The notes under the pieces: generated by a model
What the model was told of the DNA's origin: nothing
Seen by the model: the letters and a program-made list of their open reading frames with translations, nothing else
Databases searched by the model: none
Part shown: positions 24,234 to 32,125 of the stretch, piece by piece
Layout: the number at the start of each line of letters is the position of its first letter
Numbering within the stretch: position 1 is the stretch's first letter
Source: an uncultured Porphyromonas sp.
GTDB lineage: Bacteria > Bacteroidota > Bacteroidia > Bacteroidales > Porphyromonadaceae
Assembly (NCBI GenBank): GCA_905372565.1
Contig: CAJPPK010000004.1
Span: 1 to 64,000, forward strand
DNA: 64,000 nucleotides
Direction: 5' to 3'
Position numbers and translations under genes: made by a program

Positions 24234-25850
24234 ATGAAACTGAAGAAGTATATCCTTCCCCTGCTTGCAGTGCTTTCTCTAGCATCTTGTAATCAGGAGG
24301 AAGTCAATAGAGGCTCTCTTGGTCTAACCAATGAAGAGCTCCGTCGTGAGGGTCTGTCCTATGGTGGTCCTCTCCTGACTATGCAACTCAAGGTTATCCC
24401 TATCGGCTCTCCCACGGAAACGACGGGGCCAGGGAATGACCTAGCTGCAACAGATATCATGTCCTCTGGTAACTACATCGGTTACTTTGGCATGAATAAT
24501 AACTGGGGATTCCGTCTTGAGCCTAGCTGGAACTTCTCCAATGAAGGGCGTATGAAGTACATCTATGAAGTACTCTATGCAAACTTTGCAGCCTCCTATC
24601 GTGAGATCCTTCAAGCTCTCAAGGGGACTACTAATCCCTATGAACTACAGGTACTCGCCATGGCGAATACGATGAAGGTGCTTGCTTGGACACGTGCTAC
24701 GGATGGTTTGGGTCCAATCGTTTATACTACGGCTGGTGATGGTAATATCACCCCTACGCCTGACTCTCAGGAAGTAGTCTACAAGACGATGCTCAAGGAA
24801 CTCTATGAGCAGGCCAAGATCCTTCACGAAGGAACATCTACTGTAGCATCCTCCTACGATATCATCTATAATGGCGATACGAAGAAGTGGGCAAAGCTCG
24901 CTAATTCCCTCATGCTTCGTCTAGCAGTGCGTGTCCACTTTAAGGATGAAGCGCTTGCGAAGGAGTATATTGCTAAGGCAATGCAGAACGGTGGACCAAT
25001 CACTGAGGTCGCAGACGAAGCTGTGGTGCGTAACTCGTCCAAGCAACCATTGTTGAACCCATTCATTGCTACCATCAACTATGATGAGCTCCGTATGGGT
25101 GCTACGATCTGGTCCTACCTCAAGGGATATGAAGATAGCCGTATCGATAAGTACTTTGTTGGCCAGAGGCTCTATTGGCTACCTGAGCACTACGCTATCG
25201 CTCCAACCAACACGGATGGTAAGACGGATAGAGGGACTAGCTTCTCTAAGCCTAATGTAGATGAAGGTACGCAGGTCGTTTGGTTCCGTGCTTCTGAAAC
25301 TTCATTCCTCAAGGCTGAGGCTGCTCTCTATGGCTTGACTTCAGGTAATGTGAAGAGCCTCTATGAAGATGGGGTTCGCAAGTCCTTCCAGGAGCAGGGT
25401 GCGGAGCTTAGTGACTACCTATATAAGACTAGCCTACCTATGGCTTACGATGGATCGACTACGTCTGGTCATACCATCCCTGCCAACTACTCTGACGATA
25501 TCTCCGCAGGTAACGTCTCTCCTATGTGGGATGAAGATGCTTCCAAGGAGAAGAAGCTACAGCGTATCATCACGCAGAAGTACCTCGCCCTCTATCCTAA
25601 TGCTATGGAAGCTTGGACAGAGTATCGCCGTACGGGGTATCCTTACATCATGAAGCCTGCAGATGCTGCAGCTCAAGGTCGTATTGGTGCTCCTGCTACA
25701 GCTCGTACACCTGAGCGCTTCACCTTCTCTCCTCTCTCTTATGGGGCTAACCCCAACCTGAAGGCTTCTGTCCCCTCTCTCCTCGGTGGTGAAGATAAGG
25801 GTAGCACGAAGCTCTGGTGGGTACGTGCCGACCGCCCTGTACAACAGTAA
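24234..25850 (+). CDS. SusD/RagB-type surface glycan-binding lipoprotein
   Basis: Forms the lid on its SusC partner and binds substrate at the cell surface. The chosen start gives a clean lipoprotein signal (MKLKKYILPLLAVLSLASC, lipidated Cys19) followed by acidic residues (NQEE), the Bacteroidota surface-export pattern. An in-frame ATG at 24204 would add ten residues before the signal and is less likely. The 538-residue length, the helical repeats (LQVLAMANTMKVLAWTRATD) and the C-terminal EAWTEYRRTGYP are typical of the nutrient-binding SusD type. It is the second gene of the locus. Confidence 0.92.
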   Translation: MKLKKYILPLLAVLSLASCNQEEVNRGSLGLTNEELRREGLSYGGPLLTMQLKVIPIGSPTETTGPGNDLAATDIMSSGNYIGYFGMNNNWGFRLEPSWNFSNEGRMKYIYEVLYANFAASYREILQALKGTTNPYELQVLAMANTMKVLAWTRATDGLGPIVYTTAGDGNITPTPDSQEVVYKTMLKELYEQAKILHEGTSTVASSYDIIYNGDTKKWAKLANSLMLRLAVRVHFKDEALAKEYIAKAMQNGGPITEVADEAVVRNSSKQPLLNPFIATINYDELRMGATIWSYLKGYEDSRIDKYFVGQRLYWLPEHYAIAPTNTDGKTDRGTSFSKPNVDEGTQVVWFRASETSFLKAEAALYGLTSGNVKSLYEDGVRKSFQEQGAELSDYLYKTSLPMAYDGSTTSGHTIPANYSDDISAGNVSPMWDEDASKEKKLQRIITQKYLALYPNAMEAWTEYRRTGYPYIMKPADAAAQGRIGAPATARTPERFTFSPLSYGANPNLKASVPSLLGGEDKGSTKLWWVRADRPVQQ

Positions 25851-25874
25851 TCTTATTACGTATCTAAGCACATT

Positions 25875-27026
25875 ATGAAGCTAACGAAATATATGCTGGT
25901 TGCCACGGCTGCTTTGGCCGTCGCCTCCTGCTCCAAGTGGACGGAGCCTGAGCGTAAGACCTTCCCAGGTCAAGGCAATATCGAGCGCATCATCCCTGAG
26001 CCTCCCGCTAAGCCTCTGATCGATATCAAGACGGAAGCGGAGCTTAATAATACGCAGCGTGAGTACTTCAAGAAGATCCGTGAGTACCGTGCGACCCCTC
26101 ACGTACTCGGCTTCGGCTGGTATGGTAACTGGACGGGACAGGGGACTGACCCTATGCGTCACCTCAAGACCCTTCCTGATAGCGTGGACTTCGTATCTCT
26201 TTGGGGTACGCGTACACCGCTTACCGAGTCTCAGAAGCTCGACTTGAAGTTCTTCCAGGACGTCAAGGGAGGTAGGGCTCTTCTCTGCTGGATCGTCCAG
26301 GATCTCGGAGGTCCTCTAACTCCTACAGACTATAAGGGTCGTGAACATGACTACTGGTTTAATGTCAAGGGTGGTGGCGACCTGAAGAAGGCTGCTATCG
26401 CTTACGCAGAGGCTCTCTGTGATACGATCGAGAAGTATAACTTGGATGGATTCGATATCGACTACGAGCCAGGCTATGGCCACTCAGGAACGCTCGCTAA
26501 TGGCGCCATGATCGAGGAAAATAGTGGTAACACGGCGATGTATGCCTTCATCAAGACAATGTACGATCGTCTTAAGCCTAAGGGTCGTATGCTTGTCTTT
26601 GATGGTCAGCCCGAGTTGCTTTCTACGGAAGCATCTAAGATGATTGACTTCTACATCTACCAGGCTTATTGGGAAACATCGGCTGGGCAGGTCAAGTATA
26701 AGGTCAATCATCCCAACCTCGATAAGTGGGATGAGAAGACGATCATCACGGCAGAGTACGAGCAGACCTGGCGTGAAGGTAATGGCCGTGGCTACTCTGC
26801 TGCTGATCCAGATGTCCGCGGTATGAAGGGCGGTCGTCAGATCACAGACTACGCTGTGCTGGATCTCAATGGTAAGCGTGTCGCAGGTATCGGTACTTAC
26901 CACATGGAGTACGATAAGAGCGATGAGATCCCTTACCGTTGGCTCCGTCAGGCGCTTGAATTCGGTAATAAGACCAAGCCTGGTAAGTTCACGGGTAAGC
27001 TCCCTGCACCTGCTAAAAAGAACTAA
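25875..27026 (+). CDS. GH18 endo-beta-N-acetylglucosaminidase-like lipoprotein
   Basis: A 383-residue glycoside hydrolase family 18 lipoprotein (lipidated Cys19 in AVASC). The catalytic signature DGFDIDYE is intact: Asp191, Asp194, Asp196 and acid/base Glu198. GH18 enzymes in SusC/SusD loci of this type usually cleave the GlcNAc-GlcNAc core of N-linked glycans, as do EndoS/EndoF-like proteins; chitinase activity is less likely. Placed between SusD and a DUF1735/LamG lipoprotein, it probably releases host glycans at the surface for import by the SusC channel. Exact specificity cannot be read from the sequence. Confidence 0.87.
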   Translation: MKLTKYMLVATAALAVASCSKWTEPERKTFPGQGNIERIIPEPPAKPLIDIKTEAELNNTQREYFKKIREYRATPHVLGFGWYGNWTGQGTDPMRHLKTLPDSVDFVSLWGTRTPLTESQKLDLKFFQDVKGGRALLCWIVQDLGGPLTPTDYKGREHDYWFNVKGGGDLKKAAIAYAEALCDTIEKYNLDGFDIDYEPGYGHSGTLANGAMIEENSGNTAMYAFIKTMYDRLKPKGRMLVFDGQPELLSTEASKMIDFYIYQAYWETSAGQVKYKVNHPNLDKWDEKTIITAEYEQTWREGNGRGYSAADPDVRGMKGGRQITDYAVLDLNGKRVAGIGTYHMEYDKSDEIPYRWLRQALEFGNKTKPGKFTGKLPAPAKKN

Positions 27027-27042
27027 GTAATCTCTTCAGACA

Positions 27043-28203
27043 ATGAAGCAACTAGTATATGCCCTGCTGGCTGTAGCTACACTCGCCAGCTGTCAGAATG
27101 AGCTCTTCAAGAACGATGCTACGAAGTTCGAGACAGAGCAAGGAGTCTACGTACCTAAGGAGTCTAGCTCATACCAGCTCTTCGTCGCTGATGGAGCTAA
27201 CCAAGAGGTGTCAGAGCTAAAGATCGCTCTTGCTAAGCCACAAGGTGGTCAAGTGAGCGCTCAGCTTCGCTCGGGTGGACAAGCAGCTCTCGATCGCTAT
27301 AATAAGGCAAATGGTACGAACTACCAACTCCTACCTGAGTCTATGTATGAGCTAGCTTCGAACGTTACGTTTGAGTCCAATCATACGGTCGCTAGCATTC
27401 CTCTTAAGATCAAGGATCTTCAGTTCAAGGGAGATGCCTATGCACTGCCTATCGAAATCGTAGGAAGTGATAGCAAGGTGATCGATGCTCAGAAGGATGC
27501 CCTTCTCGTACTTAACCAGATCATCTATACCAAGGCATGGAAGTCTGGTGGCTCTCAGATCGGGACGCAGTGGCCTTCTGGCAAGTATGGTGCTTGGACC
27601 TTCGAGGCTATGGTACGTCGCTCTAGCTACACGGCTAATAACCGATCCATCCTAGGTAGCGAAACTAGTGGTGGCGTACGTGACGAGATCTATACGCGCT
27701 TCGGTGACGTAACCATCACGCCTAAGCAGCTTCAGATCAAGACCGGTGGATCTCAGATCGATATCCCCGCTTCGAAGCTCTCTGCTAAGGATAACGAATG
27801 GTACATGCTCTCCTTCGTCTACGATGGTACGAATACTCTCGTTTACGTCAACGGTCAGGAAGTCGCCAAGACGCAGATCCGTGACGGTGAGTACGAGATC
27901 CATGGTATTTGGATCGGTGGAGCTAACGAACTCGTTCGTGAGGTACGTGTCTATAAGAGCGCTCGTACGGCTGATCAGATCGCCGCTTCTACGTGGAAGA
28001 TGGTTGATCCTACCGATCCTGACCTTCTCGTCTACTATCCACTCAATGGTAAGAAGCGTGACTTCAAGACGGGTAAGATCACCGAAGACGAAACGGGTGC
28101 TTGGGACTGGTCGAAGAATGAGTATCACATCACGAATCTGAATGGATCTAGCTTCGTCGGTGATGGTGGTAAGCTCTTCCGCTTCCCTCTCGAAAACAAG
28201 TAA
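27043..28203 (+). CDS. DUF1735 and LamG-like domain surface lipoprotein
   Basis: A 386-residue lipoprotein (Cys17 in TLASC). The N-terminal part (about 25-155; YNKANGTNYQLLPESMYEL, ASIPLKI) is the DUF1735 beta-sandwich found next to GH18 proteins. The C-terminal part (about 185-385; WTFEAMVRRSSY, WYMLSFVYDGTNTLVYVNGQEV, VREVRVYKSARTADQIAAS) is a concanavalin/LamG-like carbohydrate-binding fold. It is the last gene of the locus and probably a glycan- or glycoprotein-binding surface factor that presents substrate to the GH18 enzyme. Confidence 0.88.
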   Translation: MKQLVYALLAVATLASCQNELFKNDATKFETEQGVYVPKESSSYQLFVADGANQEVSELKIALAKPQGGQVSAQLRSGGQAALDRYNKANGTNYQLLPESMYELASNVTFESNHTVASIPLKIKDLQFKGDAYALPIEIVGSDSKVIDAQKDALLVLNQIIYTKAWKSGGSQIGTQWPSGKYGAWTFEAMVRRSSYTANNRSILGSETSGGVRDEIYTRFGDVTITPKQLQIKTGGSQIDIPASKLSAKDNEWYMLSFVYDGTNTLVYVNGQEVAKTQIRDGEYEIHGIWIGGANELVREVRVYKSARTADQIAASTWKMVDPTDPDLLVYYPLNGKKRDFKTGKITEDETGAWDWSKNEYHITNLNGSSFVGDGGKLFRFPLENK

Positions 28204-28226
28204 GTTTTCCCTCTCTCTTAGATAAG

Positions 28227-28270
28227 CGCGAGGCGTCATCCCCCTGGGGGATGGCGCCTCGCCTGCTTTT
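28227..28270 (+). terminator. terminator of the first SusC/SusD locus
   Basis: A 17-bp stem with one G:U pair (GCGAGGCGTCATCCCCC with GGGGGATGGCGCCTCGC) is followed by CTGCTTTT. Confidence 0.85.
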
Positions 28271-28331
28271 GGTGCTATTCCGTTCTGCGATGGTGGCACT
28301 CTTGGGCTACGTCTTGTGCCTTGCCTTGGAC

Positions 28332-28441
28332 TAAGCTAAGACGTGCCCTTGGTAAAGGTCGATCTTTGTTCTGGCAGAGGTATAGCTTGGTGAGAGCAAA
28401 GCCTAACCTCTGCGAGGAGCAAGGTTCGCCGCTCTCGGAGA
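28332..28441. repeat. 22-bp dyad array, copy C
   Basis: Units of 22 bp start at 28332, 28354, 28376, 28398 and 28420 with openings TAAGCTAAGAC, AAAGGTCGATC, AGAGGTATAGC, AAAGCCTAACC and CAAGGTTCGCC. The second and third units match the second and third units of copy B (36344, 36366) in order. Nothing else was seen in the 28204-28641 gap except the promoter at 28559. Confidence 0.7.
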
Positions 28442-28558
28442 AGGATTGAGAGAACCGATTCCCCGTTCCATCGCTTGGCTGGAGAGAGGTCTTGCTCTTG
28501 GAGAAGTTGCCTGCTGTGGGCACGCTGCTGAAAGCAGAGCTTTGAGAGGAAAATCTCT

Positions 28559-28566
28559 ACCTTTGT
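28559..28566 (+). promoter_or_regulatory. -7 box of the 28.6 kb lipoprotein gene
   Basis: TACCTTTG followed by TAG, 75 bases before the start codon. Confidence 0.6.
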
Positions 28567-28641
28567 AGATGCTTCCTGCCTAGGATAGCTCCTAGGTAGC
28601 TAGCTTCACACCTAGCTCACACCTAACCATTCCATCGACGT

Positions 28642-29244
28642 ATGAAAAGTATGTTTTTCTCGACGCTACTCTTCTTGGGTGCTACCGCTCTTGCACTCTC
28701 CTCCTGTAGAAATAAGTCTAAGGACGAGCCGCAGAAGCCTCCCACGGTAGTGCCTCAGCCTACCCCCGGGGAACCTAAGCTCTTGGATCAGCTCAAGGGT
28801 ACCTGGCTTCTCTCTAACGTGGTCGTTTCTCCCGAAGAGGTCGCCGTAGATGGCAAAAAGCTCAAGGTTGCCGACCATATCTTCCACCTTCCTCTGCTCG
28901 GAGGTATTGCTACGCCCGGTCAAGTCGTTATCGATGCCAAGGAAGCGACCTTTACGGGGCTTGCCGAGCCTAAGACGGCTGTCCTCAAGATGCAGATCGA
29001 TGCGGAGGGTAAGCTCACCTATCTCGCCCCTATCGGCAAGGTCGTCAAGACAGAGACCGGCATTCAGGTGCAGATCCAGGTACCTAACGCCCTCCTGAAG
29101 ACCTTCAAGCCGGGCACAGGGCAGGGCGGTTCGCAGGGGAACCCTAATGCCTCAAAGCCTACACTGAGTGACTCTGAGAAGGTGCTCCAAGCCCTTGCAC
29201 TAGGGACGGAAGACCTCAAGATCACGATTGACGGAAAGCGCTAA
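28642..29244 (+). CDS. lipoprotein of unknown function
   Basis: A 200-residue lipoprotein: signal peptide with lipidated Cys22 (ALALSSC), then a polar, Pro-rich linker (residues about 23-48, EPQKPPTVVPQPTPGEP). The folded domain begins LLDQLKGTWLLSNVVVSP, which recalls the opening strand of lipocalin-like Bacteroidota lipoproteins, and contains GKLTYLAPIGKV. A Gly/Asn/Ser-rich insert (about 155-172) interrupts the C-terminal part. It stands alone with its own promoter and terminator. I cannot assign a function. Confidence 0.8.
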   Translation: MKSMFFSTLLFLGATALALSSCRNKSKDEPQKPPTVVPQPTPGEPKLLDQLKGTWLLSNVVVSPEEVAVDGKKLKVADHIFHLPLLGGIATPGQVVIDAKEATFTGLAEPKTAVLKMQIDAEGKLTYLAPIGKVVKTETGIQVQIQVPNALLKTFKPGTGQGGSQGNPNASKPTLSDSEKVLQALALGTEDLKITIDGKR

Positions 29245-29274
29245 GCTGATACCTATACCTTAGCTTCAGACTAA

Positions 29275-29328
29275 GCCAGCCCACGCCCTAGCAAACGAAG
29301 GTTTGTTATGGGGCGTGGGCTGGCTTTT
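29275..29328 (+). terminator. terminator of the lipoprotein gene
   Basis: A 14-bp stem (GCCAGCCCACGCCC 29275-29288 with 29311-29324), an inner GCAAAC/GTTTGT pairing, and a TTTT tail. Confidence 0.85.
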
Positions 29329-29428
29329 GGGGGCTGTATGGTAAGTGTTGGGTGGTATACACCGAGGAGTTTCCCTTGCTCTTGCCTTAGCTCTCTCGCT
29401 TGGGGCAGGGTAGTCCAGGGATTTAATG

Positions 29429-29436
29429 TACCTTTG
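29429..29436 (+). promoter_or_regulatory. -7 box of kdsC-maf-nagA
   Basis: TACCTTTG overlaps an upstream in-frame ATG at 29426. That ATG cannot be the start of the transcript made here, which fixes the kdsC start at 29459. Confidence 0.65.
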
Positions 29437-29458
29437 TAAAGTAAATCTTTTAGGAAGT

Positions 29459-29980
29459 ATGAGCAGCATCCCCTTTGACCTTTCTCGTATTCGCGCGTTC
29501 GTCCTCGATATGGACGGTGTAGTCAGTGCCACAGTAAGCCCTATCGGCCCGGATGGTATGCCCATGCGAACAGTCAATGTCAAGGATGGCTACGCTATGC
29601 AGTACGCAGTCAAGTGTGGCTATACGCTCGCTGTCATCTCCGGCGGTGCTAGCGAAGCGATGACCCAGCGCTTTCGTCAGCTGGGGGCATCGCATATCTA
29701 TATGCGTGTCTCCGATAAGGCTACTCAGCTCGAAGTCCTCTGTCGTGAGGCGGGTATCCGTCCCGAGGAGATCGCCTACATCGGTGATGATATCCCGGAT
29801 ATCCCTATTATGAAGTTGGTAGCCCTGCCCTGTGCTCCTGCGGATGCTGCTCCCGAGGTGAAGTCTGTCGCTACCTATATCTCCCTCTGTGATGGCGGAT
29901 ATGGCGTAGTGCGTGACGTCATCGAGCAGACACTTCGAGCTAATGGTCAGTGGTCACTCTCCGAAGGCTTCGGCTGGTAA
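29459..29980 (+). CDS. kdsC: 3-deoxy-D-manno-octulosonate 8-phosphate phosphatase (KdsC-like)
   Basis: Removes phosphate from KDO-8-phosphate in the pathway to the KDO sugar of lipid A cores. The 173-residue product is a C0-type HAD phosphatase without a cap domain, which acts as a tetramer. Catalytic Asp17 and Asp19 lie in VLDMDGVVS; motif 2 is VISGG, the motif 3 lysine is in RVSDKATQLE, and motif 4 is YIGDDIPDIP. The C-terminal GGYGVVRDVIEQ is typical of KdsC. The start at 29459 is chosen because the promoter lies at 29429-29436. maf follows after 10 bases. Confidence 0.9.
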   Translation: MSSIPFDLSRIRAFVLDMDGVVSATVSPIGPDGMPMRTVNVKDGYAMQYAVKCGYTLAVISGGASEAMTQRFRQLGASHIYMRVSDKATQLEVLCREAGIRPEEIAYIGDDIPDIPIMKLVALPCAPADAAPEVKSVATYISLCDGGYGVVRDVIEQTLRANGQWSLSEGFGW

Positions 29981-29990
29981 TTCCCTCCCT

Positions 29991-30581
29991 ATGATCTGGT
30001 CAGACCTCACACAGCGCTATCGCTTGCTACTAGGCTCGCAGTCGCCGAGACGACAGGAGCTACTCCGAGGACTTGACCTGCCCTTTGAGCTGGTTCGTCT
30101 GCAGGATTTGGATGAGTCCTATCCTGCGGATATGCGTCCAGAGGACATCCCAGCCTACCTCTCCCAAGTGAAAGCTAAGGCTTATCGTCCACAGCTGGAT
30201 GAGCATAGTCTCCTGATCACAGCCGATACGCTTGTCTTCCTAGAGGATGAAGTCTTGGGTAAGCCTGCCGATGAAGCCGAGGCCGAGGCTATGCTTCATC
30301 GTCTATGTGGTCGTACGCACCACGTAACTACGGGTGTGACGCTCTCGACCCTAGAGCGGATGGAGACCTTTAGTGATACGGCGGAGGTATCCTTCCTACC
30401 CTTGACTTCCGAAGAGATCCATTACTACGTCTCGCACTATAAGCCTTTGGATAAGGCAGGAGCCTACGGCATCCAGGAATGGATCGGCTATCGAGCCATC
30501 CGACAGATCTGTGGCTCCTTCTATACGGTCATGGGACTTCCTGTTCACCTACTTAGTCAATATCTAATTCACTTCAAATAA
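29991..30581 (+). CDS. maf: Maf-family nucleoside triphosphate pyrophosphatase
   Basis: Hydrolyses non-canonical or excess nucleoside triphosphates to monophosphates (house-cleaning; historically called septum formation inhibitor). The 196-residue protein starting MIWSDLTQRYRLLLGSQSPR has the signature GSQSPRRQELL near residues 15-25 and ADTLVFLEDEVLGKP with the catalytic acidic residues. GRTHHVTTGV and DKAGAYGIQEW complete the family pattern. Earlier in-frame ATGs lie inside kdsC and are rejected. It is the middle gene of the kdsC-maf-nagA operon. Confidence 0.93.
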   Translation: MIWSDLTQRYRLLLGSQSPRRQELLRGLDLPFELVRLQDLDESYPADMRPEDIPAYLSQVKAKAYRPQLDEHSLLITADTLVFLEDEVLGKPADEAEAEAMLHRLCGRTHHVTTGVTLSTLERMETFSDTAEVSFLPLTSEEIHYYVSHYKPLDKAGAYGIQEWIGYRAIRQICGSFYTVMGLPVHLLSQYLIHFK

Positions 30582-30594
30582 TACACTCTACTAT

Positions 30595-31767
30595 ATGTAC
30601 AAGCAAATCATAGGCGGTCGCATCTTCACCCCCGAGGGGTGGATTAATGGCGGATCTATCCTAGTCGAAGGCAAGAAAATCAAGGCTATCCTTAATACCA
30701 ATCTACCGATCGAGGGGGCAAGCATGATCGATGCCCGCGGAGCGTACATCATCCCTGGTGGTATCGAGATGCATGTCCACGGAGCAGCAGGTGCTGACTT
30801 CATGGATGGTACAGTGGAGGCCTTCCGTACAGCTGCAGACTATCACCTTCAGCAGGGTACGACGACGATCTTCCCCACACTATCGACTTCGAGCTACGAG
30901 ACGATTATGAAGGGGATCGAGTGCACAGAGATCCTGATGAAGGAGGATGAGTCTTCGGTCGAAGGTCTTCACTTGGAGGGACCTTACTTTGCCGTGAAGA
31001 TGGCAGGGGCTCAGCTCCCCGAGCTCATCCGTCCAGCCCGCCCCGAGGAGTATACTAAGATCATGGAGCGTGGTGCTGGTGTCATCAAGCGCTGGGATGC
31101 AGCTCCCGAGATCGAGGGGGCACTCGAGTTCGGACGATATGTCAAGGATAAGGGTGTCGTCGTATCGCTAGCGCATACCGAGGCGAATGACAAGGATGTC
31201 CGAGCAGCATGGGAGCATGGCTACACGCTAGGGACACACTTCTATAATGCGATGAAGGTCTCTCACAAGGTCGGGGTCTATAAAGAGCCAGGAGCTGTAG
31301 AGACGATCCTCGATATGCCTGACTTTGACATCGAGGTGATCTGCGATGGTATTCATGTGCCTCCGACGATGGTTCATTTGGCTTACGCTGTCAAGGGGCG
31401 TGAGCGCATGGCACTTACCACGGATGCCCTGCTCTACACGGGTACAGGAGCAGACTTCAAGGACCCTACGGGACATGCGATCGTCGAAGATGGCGTATGT
31501 AAGCTATCCGACCGCTCCGCTCTAGCTGGTAGTGTGGCGACGATGGATCTGCTGGTTCGTACCGCTGTGCAGAAGGCTAACATCCCGTTGATCGATGCCG
31601 TCTACATGATCTCCCATACGCCAGCTCGTATCATGGGGATCGAGGACACTAAGGGAGCATTGAAGGCAGGGCTAGATGCTGACATTCTCTTCCTAGACGA
31701 AGATCTGGAGCTCCGCTTCGTGATGCATCGTGGTCGTGTCGTCCGCGGTGAGGAATACGTCTGTTAG
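30595..31767 (+). CDS. nagA: N-acetylglucosamine-6-phosphate deacetylase
   Basis: Deacetylates GlcNAc-6-phosphate in amino-sugar recycling and catabolism. The 390-residue amidohydrolase shows the metal motif His60-x-His62 (MHVHGAAG), the metal glutamate in HLEGPYF, histidines in SLAHTEAND and GTHFYNAM, and the catalytic aspartate in LTTDALL. The C-terminal small beta domain (KAGLDADILFLDEDL) is complete. It lies 13 bases after maf. Its substrate could come from GlcNAc released by the GH18 locus about 4 kb upstream or from peptidoglycan. Confidence 0.95.
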   Translation: MYKQIIGGRIFTPEGWINGGSILVEGKKIKAILNTNLPIEGASMIDARGAYIIPGGIEMHVHGAAGADFMDGTVEAFRTAADYHLQQGTTTIFPTLSTSSYETIMKGIECTEILMKEDESSVEGLHLEGPYFAVKMAGAQLPELIRPARPEEYTKIMERGAGVIKRWDAAPEIEGALEFGRYVKDKGVVVSLAHTEANDKDVRAAWEHGYTLGTHFYNAMKVSHKVGVYKEPGAVETILDMPDFDIEVICDGIHVPPTMVHLAYAVKGRERMALTTDALLYTGTGADFKDPTGHAIVEDGVCKLSDRSALAGSVATMDLLVRTAVQKANIPLIDAVYMISHTPARIMGIEDTKGALKAGLDADILFLDEDLELRFVMHRGRVVRGEEYVC

Positions 31768-31792
31768 ACTTTCCTGCTAGCAACATTTAGAG

Positions 31793-31843
31793 TAGATCCC
31801 TTGTGATACTCGCCTGCTCAAGGTGGGTGTCGCAAGGGATCTT
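31793..31843 (+). terminator. kdsC-maf-nagA terminator
   Basis: Outer stem AGATCCCTTG with CAAGGGATCT continues into GATAC/GTGTC pairing, followed by TCC. The tail is weak. The rest of the 31768-32125 gap holds the sppA promoter and a small GGAGG/CCTCC hairpin near 32015-32027. Confidence 0.7.
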
Positions 31844-31958
31844 CCTATTCTATCTACTAGGGGAGGACGCTACCTCGCTCTGTGGTAGCTATCCCTCTCC
31901 TCTAGCTGTCGATGGACTAGCTGAAGGTATGCAAGTCTCTATGACGTAATAGAATTAG

Positions 31959-31966
31959 TATATTTG
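31959..31966 (+). promoter_or_regulatory. -7 box of sppA-lpxK-thiL
   Basis: TATATTTG in AT-rich sequence, 160 bases before the sppA ATG. Confidence 0.55.
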
Positions 31967-32125
31967 TGCTTGGAAGATTTGTGCTTATGGGATGATTAAT
32001 AGCCTTGTCGAGGAGGAGGTGACCTCCTTTAGAGCTCCGCTTGCCTCTCTTGCTTAAGCAATCATAGTCCCTCCAGCATAGATTCAACTATCAATAGATA
32101 CCACCACAGCTATCTTTCGTAACTC

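Noticed and set aside
27652..28299. 215-residue open frame on the minus strand
   Set aside because: Lies entirely over the DUF1735/LamG gene and its terminator, has no signal or domain features, and reflects codon bias on the opposite strand.
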